Below, piece by piece: positions 60,370-64,000 of a stretch of DNA of 64,000 nt. The stretch comes from Photobacterium aquae. Its GTDB lineage: Bacteria; Pseudomonadota; Gammaproteobacteria; Enterobacterales; Vibrionaceae. The notes beneath the pieces were generated by a model. The model saw nothing but the letters and a program-made list of their open reading frames with translations. It was not told the origin of the DNA and made no database searches. The position numbers and the translations under genes were made by a program. Each line of letters begins with the position of its first letter. The stretch's first letter is position 1. Location of the stretch: contig NZ_LDOT01000012.1 in assembly GCF_001029445.1 (NCBI RefSeq), positions 1 through 64,000 of the forward strand, written 5' to 3'.

Positions 60370-62469
60370 TTATTGGTTACCGACGGCGTGAACAATACGA
60401 ATCTGCTTCTCATCCGGTATCTCCTGATAAGAGAGTACCCGCAGCGAAGGGATTGTGTTCTTGACGAACTTGGCCAGCGTCGAGCGCAACATGCCTGATG
60501 TCAACAGGACAGCAGGCTCACCCTTGAGCTCTTGCTGCTGGGTGGCTTCGGTCAATGAGCGCTGTAGACGTTCTGCAAGACCAGGTTCAATACCAGTGGA
60601 TTCACCACCGGATGACTGCATGGTTTTATGCAAAATTTGTTCCAACTCTGGGACAAGTGTGATAACCGGCAATTCTGGCTCTATACCATTGATTTCTTGG
60701 CAGATAAGTCGTTTCAAGCTAATACGTACGGCAGCCGTCAAAATGTCAGGATCTTGACTCTTAGTGGAGTACTCGGACAATGTCTGGACAATAGTGCGGA
60801 TATCTCGGATTGGGATCTCTTCATGAAGCAGGTTCTGCAGCACCTTCACCACCACACCCAGCGGCATCTGATCAGGCACAAACCCTTCCACCAGCTTAGG
60901 CGTACTCTGGCCCAACAATTCAAGCAGGTTCTGAACCTCTTCATGGCCAATCAATTGAGCGGCACAGTTGGTCAGGATTTGGCTCAAGTGGGTTGCCAGT
61001 ACGGTCGCCGAGTCAACCACGGTATAACCCAGTGCCTGAGCATGCTCTCGCTGAGACTGAGTGATCCACACCGCTTCCAGGCCGAAGGCCGGATCCAAGG
61101 TCACTTCACCATCAATGCTGCCAAATACCTGGCCCGGGTTAATGGCCAGTTCCATATTCGGATGGATATGGGCTTCACCGCACGCGACCCCCATCAGGCT
61201 GATACGGTAAGTGTTCGGCGGCAGCTCTAAGTTATCGCGGATATGAACTGGTGGGATCAAGAAGCCAAAGTCTTGTGACAGCTTCTTACGGACACCCTTG
61301 ACGCGTTCAAGCAGTTCACCGCCCTGCTCTTTGTCCACCATAGGGATCAAACGGTAGCCCACTTCAAGACCGATGGTATCCACCGGCTGGACATCCTCCC
61401 ACGACAGTTCTTTTTGGGCGGGCTGCACGGCCAATTCGGTCGCTGGCGCCTCAGCTTCGGCTTTGGCGAGCTGTTCGGCTTTCTTGATTCGCCAGTACGC
61501 CCCCGCGCCGATCAGTGCGGCTAGCAACAGGAACGGGATATGCGGCATACCCGGTACGATACCCATGACAAACAAAATCACCCCGGTGATCACCAACGCC
61601 TGCGGGTTGTTGAACATCTGGAATATCATCTGCTGGCCCATGTCTTCGTCGGTATTTTGACGAGTCACCAACATCGCAGCGGCAATTGACAACAACAATG
61701 AAGGGATCTGAGCAACCAGACCGTCACCGATGGTCAACAGGCTATAAATCTGCAACGCTTCGCCAAAACCAAGACCATGCTGACCAATACCGATCACCAA
61801 ACCACCGATGATGTTGATAAACAGGATCAGGATACCGGCAATGGCATCACCTTTTACGAACTTCGAGGCACCGTCCATCGAACCGTAGAAGTCAGCTTCC
61901 TTGGTCACTTCGCCACGGCGGGTACGCGCCTGCTCTTGGTCAATCAAACCGGCATTCAAATCGGCATCAATCGCCATCTGCTTACCCGGCAAGGCATCAA
62001 GGGTAAAACGGGCGCTCACTTCAGAAATACGGCCGGCACCTTTGGTAACAACCATGAAGTTAATGATCATCAAGATAAGGAAGACAACCAGACCGACGGC
62101 ATAGTTACCGCCAATTACCACTGAACCGAACGCATCAATCACCTGACCGGCGGCCCCCGGCCCTTCATGGCCGTATAGCAGAACGACTCGCGTCGACGCA
62201 ACGTTCAGCGCAAGGCGGAGCAAGGTCGAAATCAGCAGCACGGTCGGGAATGCGGCAAAGTCGAGTGGGCGGCGGGTATATACCGTCACCAACAATACCA
62301 CGAGCGCGAGTGCGATATTGAAAGAGAACGCCATATCAAGCAGCACCGGTGGCATTGGCAATACCACCATTGCCAATGCTGAAAGAACGATGACAGGGGC
62401 GCCAATGGCAGGCATCGACTGCAGGCGAGAAAGCGGGAGCTTATCGGCAAAAGGAACTGAAAGTTTCAT
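60370..62469 (-). CDS. flhA: Flagellar export gate protein FlhA
   Basis: A 699-residue core component of the flagellar type III export gate. The N-terminal half has about eight membrane helices with the FHIPEP-type cytosolic loop (RISEVSARFTLDALPGKQMAID, with DAGLI-like DADLNAGLI following). The C-terminal cytosolic half binds chaperones and contains VRISLKRLICQEI. Length matches the family. It is first in the flhA-flhF-flhG-fliA-che series, with a 189-base gap behind flhB. Confidence 0.97.
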   Translation of the reverse strand: MKLSVPFADKLPLSRLQSMPAIGAPVIVLSALAMVVLPMPPVLLDMAFSFNIALALVVLLVTVYTRRPLDFAAFPTVLLISTLLRLALNVASTRVVLLYGHEGPGAAGQVIDAFGSVVIGGNYAVGLVVFLILMIINFMVVTKGAGRISEVSARFTLDALPGKQMAIDADLNAGLIDQEQARTRRGEVTKEADFYGSMDGASKFVKGDAIAGILILFINIIGGLVIGIGQHGLGFGEALQIYSLLTIGDGLVAQIPSLLLSIAAAMLVTRQNTDEDMGQQMIFQMFNNPQALVITGVILFVMGIVPGMPHIPFLLLAALIGAGAYWRIKKAEQLAKAEAEAPATELAVQPAQKELSWEDVQPVDTIGLEVGYRLIPMVDKEQGGELLERVKGVRKKLSQDFGFLIPPVHIRDNLELPPNTYRISLMGVACGEAHIHPNMELAINPGQVFGSIDGEVTLDPAFGLEAVWITQSQREHAQALGYTVVDSATVLATHLSQILTNCAAQLIGHEEVQNLLELLGQSTPKLVEGFVPDQMPLGVVVKVLQNLLHEEIPIRDIRTIVQTLSEYSTKSQDPDILTAAVRISLKRLICQEINGIEPELPVITLVPELEQILHKTMQSSGGESTGIEPGLAERLQRSLTEATQQQELKGEPAVLLTSGMLRSTLAKFVKNTIPSLRVLSYQEIPDEKQIRIVHAVGNQ

Positions 62470-62658
62470 TTAATACTGCTTGGTGCTTAGCGTTATTCAA
62501 GCCGCTATTCTAACGGCATATGTTTAAAAAGAAATAAACCCAATTCGAAAGTGAGTGTTTAGGTCAATTAACCACCTACTTATTGATAAAAATATTCCCA
62601 ATAAGTCTTTCGAGAAAATATCGTCAATATTTTGACGGCTCGCTATCCAGAAAAGAGA

Positions 62659-63789
62659 TTAATACTGGTAGCCTGTTGGGATCTTGTTCGCGTCCTTAGA
62701 TAGGACAGGCTTGCGCCCTTGGCCCTTACGGTACTGCTTCAATTGGAAAATATAAGCCAACACCTGCGCAACGGCAGTAAACAGCGCGTCGGGCACTTGC
62801 TGTTCAATCTCCGTCGTATGGTAAATAGCACGGGCTAGCGGTGGTGCCTGCACAATATCAATACTGTGCTCATTGGCTATTTCACGTATTTTCAGCGCCA
62901 TGAAGTCCGTTCCCTTAGCAACAACAACAGGTGCGGAATCAATTTCAGGATCATAACGCAAAGCCACCGAGAAGTGCTCAGGGTTTGTCACAACAACATC
63001 GGCGGTAGGCACATCGGCCATCATCCGGCGCTGAGCCATTTCACGCTGAAGCATCCTGATCCGGCCTTTGACCTCGGGTTTACCTTCACTATCTTTATAT
63101 TCGTCTTTGATTTCCTGCTTGGTCATTTTTAATTGCTGACTGTGCGACCACATTTGATATGGTACATCGATCGCCACAACAACCAATAAAGAACAACAAA
63201 TGAGCAAAACAAAGCGCAATAATATATCGAGCGCATGGAAAATATTCTGAGGATAAACCTCTACAGTAAGCTGAAACAGATCCGTGAGGCTGGCACGCAA
63301 CAAAATAAATGCCACACCACAGACCAATGACACTTTAAGAATCGATTTAACCAACTCAACCAAGCTCTGCTTACCAACCATCCGCTTGAGGCCATTGAGC
63401 GGACTGAGCTTCGACATCTTCGGCATTGCAGCCTCTGTCGAAAACTGCACGCCGCCAAGCCCAATCGCCCCCAGCGTTGCAGCGATGAACAAAAAGGCCA
63501 GCACAATAAATAACGGTCCAATCACATGCCAGACAGCCGCCCCCATCGCCGCGAACAGTCGATTAAGGTCAAACACATCCTCCCGTGACAGGGAAAACAA
63601 CTTGGTCATCATTTGAGCCATACTGGTAGCCAGCGATTCCCCGAACCACATCAGGCTCACGGCGCCGGCCACCAATACGGCCGCTGAAGCTAATTCTCTT
63701 GAGCGCGGTACTTGCCCCTTTTCCCGCGCCTGCTCAAGCCTTCGGGGCGTGGCTTCTTCGGTACGTTCCTGCCCGTCACTGTCCGACAT
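62659..63789 (-). CDS. flhB: Flagellar export switch protein FlhB
   Basis: A 376-residue export-apparatus protein with four membrane segments (about 35-55, 88-112, 145-165 and 188-210) and a cytosolic C domain that autocleaves to switch from hook to filament export. The cleavage site reads NPEH (residues 269-272) instead of the textbook NPTH, inside VVVTNPEHFSVALRYD. The N terminus (DGQERTEEATPRRLEQAREKG) is typical. No fliR is found in the 211 bases upstream, although fliR normally directly precedes flhB. Confidence 0.96.
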   Translation of the reverse strand: MSDSDGQERTEEATPRRLEQAREKGQVPRSRELASAAVLVAGAVSLMWFGESLATSMAQMMTKLFSLSREDVFDLNRLFAAMGAAVWHVIGPLFIVLAFLFIAATLGAIGLGGVQFSTEAAMPKMSKLSPLNGLKRMVGKQSLVELVKSILKVSLVCGVAFILLRASLTDLFQLTVEVYPQNIFHALDILLRFVLLICCSLLVVVAIDVPYQMWSHSQQLKMTKQEIKDEYKDSEGKPEVKGRIRMLQREMAQRRMMADVPTADVVVTNPEHFSVALRYDPEIDSAPVVVAKGTDFMALKIREIANEHSIDIVQAPPLARAIYHTTEIEQQVPDALFTAVAQVLAYIFQLKQYRKGQGRKPVLSKDANKIPTGYQY

Positions 63790-64000
63790 AATCTCTCAGT
63801 TCGGCTTTTACCGACTACCCTATTCGTTGGCGCTATTATATCCACAAGATACGGCTATTCAACGCTATTTAGGCGCATTACCGATACCTGTCTTTTAAGT
63901 TCGTAGCAAAGAAAATACCGCCAACAAATACAATACAGCCCCTTAACATTTCCAAAGGGATTGATTTGAGCTATTCATGACACATCGTATGATGCGTTCT
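63790..64000 (-). promoter_or_regulatory. Region upstream of flhB, possible sigma-54 site
   Basis: No gene is visible up to the window edge. On the minus strand, 63904-63919 reads CGGTATTTTCTTTGCT: a GG-N10-GC element with a perfect -12 box (TTGCT) but a poor -24 box. It lies 115-130 bases upstream of flhB and could be a sigma-54 promoter, the class expected for these genes. Confidence 0.3.

Noticed and set aside
1..64000. CRISPR arrays, tRNA or rRNA genes, prophage genes
   Set aside because: No regularly spaced repeats, no cloverleaf or rRNA-like sequence, and no phage structural or integrase genes were recognised on reading.

Overview
The window reads as a chromosomal segment of a polar-flagellated marine gammaproteobacterium, most likely Vibrionaceae (Vibrio, Photobacterium, Grimontia or Enterovibrio). 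The reasons are the right-hand gene order (flhB-flhA-flhF-flhG-fliA-cheYZAB-parC-parP-cheW-fipA, then ccmA-I and mlaA), which is a Vibrionaceae signature, and the epmC-yfcL pair at the left end. The genus is an inference; no rRNA gene is present.

Layout. (1) 0.1-1.4 kb: a small membrane protein, yfcL and epmC. (2) 1.5-21.9 kb: a surface-polysaccharide (O-antigen) region. It holds an initiating sugar-phosphate transferase, a 4-reductase and a WbpM-type dehydratase, a rhamnosyltransferase-like enzyme, a gtrA-gtrB-type glucosylation cassette with an extra 148-residue protein, the rmlBADC dTDP-rhamnose operon, a large GT2-GT4 enzyme, two sulfotransferase-like proteins, a lipoprotein sulfatase, and the Wzm/Wzt ABC exporter. 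(3) 22.4-36 kb: an IS630-type helix-turn-helix protein standing alone, an exported cysteine-free protein with strongly biased codons, and an eleven-gene type II secretion system in the order E-F-G-H-I-J-K-L-M-N-D. (4) 36.9-39.4 kb: mlaA and a second wzt paralogue. (5) 39.7-47.1 kb: the complete cytochrome c maturation operon ccmABCDEFGHI. (6) 47.2-63.8 kb: polar flagellar assembly, flagellar number and placement, and chemotaxis genes with their ParC/ParP polar localisation system.

The most interesting part is 20.6-36 kb, continued by wzt2 at 38-39.4 kb. It looks like a complete S-layer module of the kind known from Aeromonas (vapA/ahsA with apsE/spsD and abcA): an abundant exported surface protein, its own type II secretion machine, and Wzt-type ATPases that export the O-antigen to which such layers bind. 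The exported gene has a near-consensus promoter, and its predicted transcript starts with a 13-bp stem-loop at the 5' end. That family assignment is inferred from architecture and context, not from a database search.

The polysaccharide genes work together plausibly as follows. dTDP-rhamnose and an N-acetyl-quinovosamine-type initiating sugar are made in the cytosol. A chain is built on undecaprenyl phosphate, sulfated, exported by Wzm/Wzt, and optionally glucosylated by the gtr cassette. It could then anchor the S-layer. The right half is conserved core genome. Its oddities are a wzt gene between ccmI and mlaA, a hexanucleotide repeat in parP, three diverged repeats in CheA, and flhB lying apart from any fliR.
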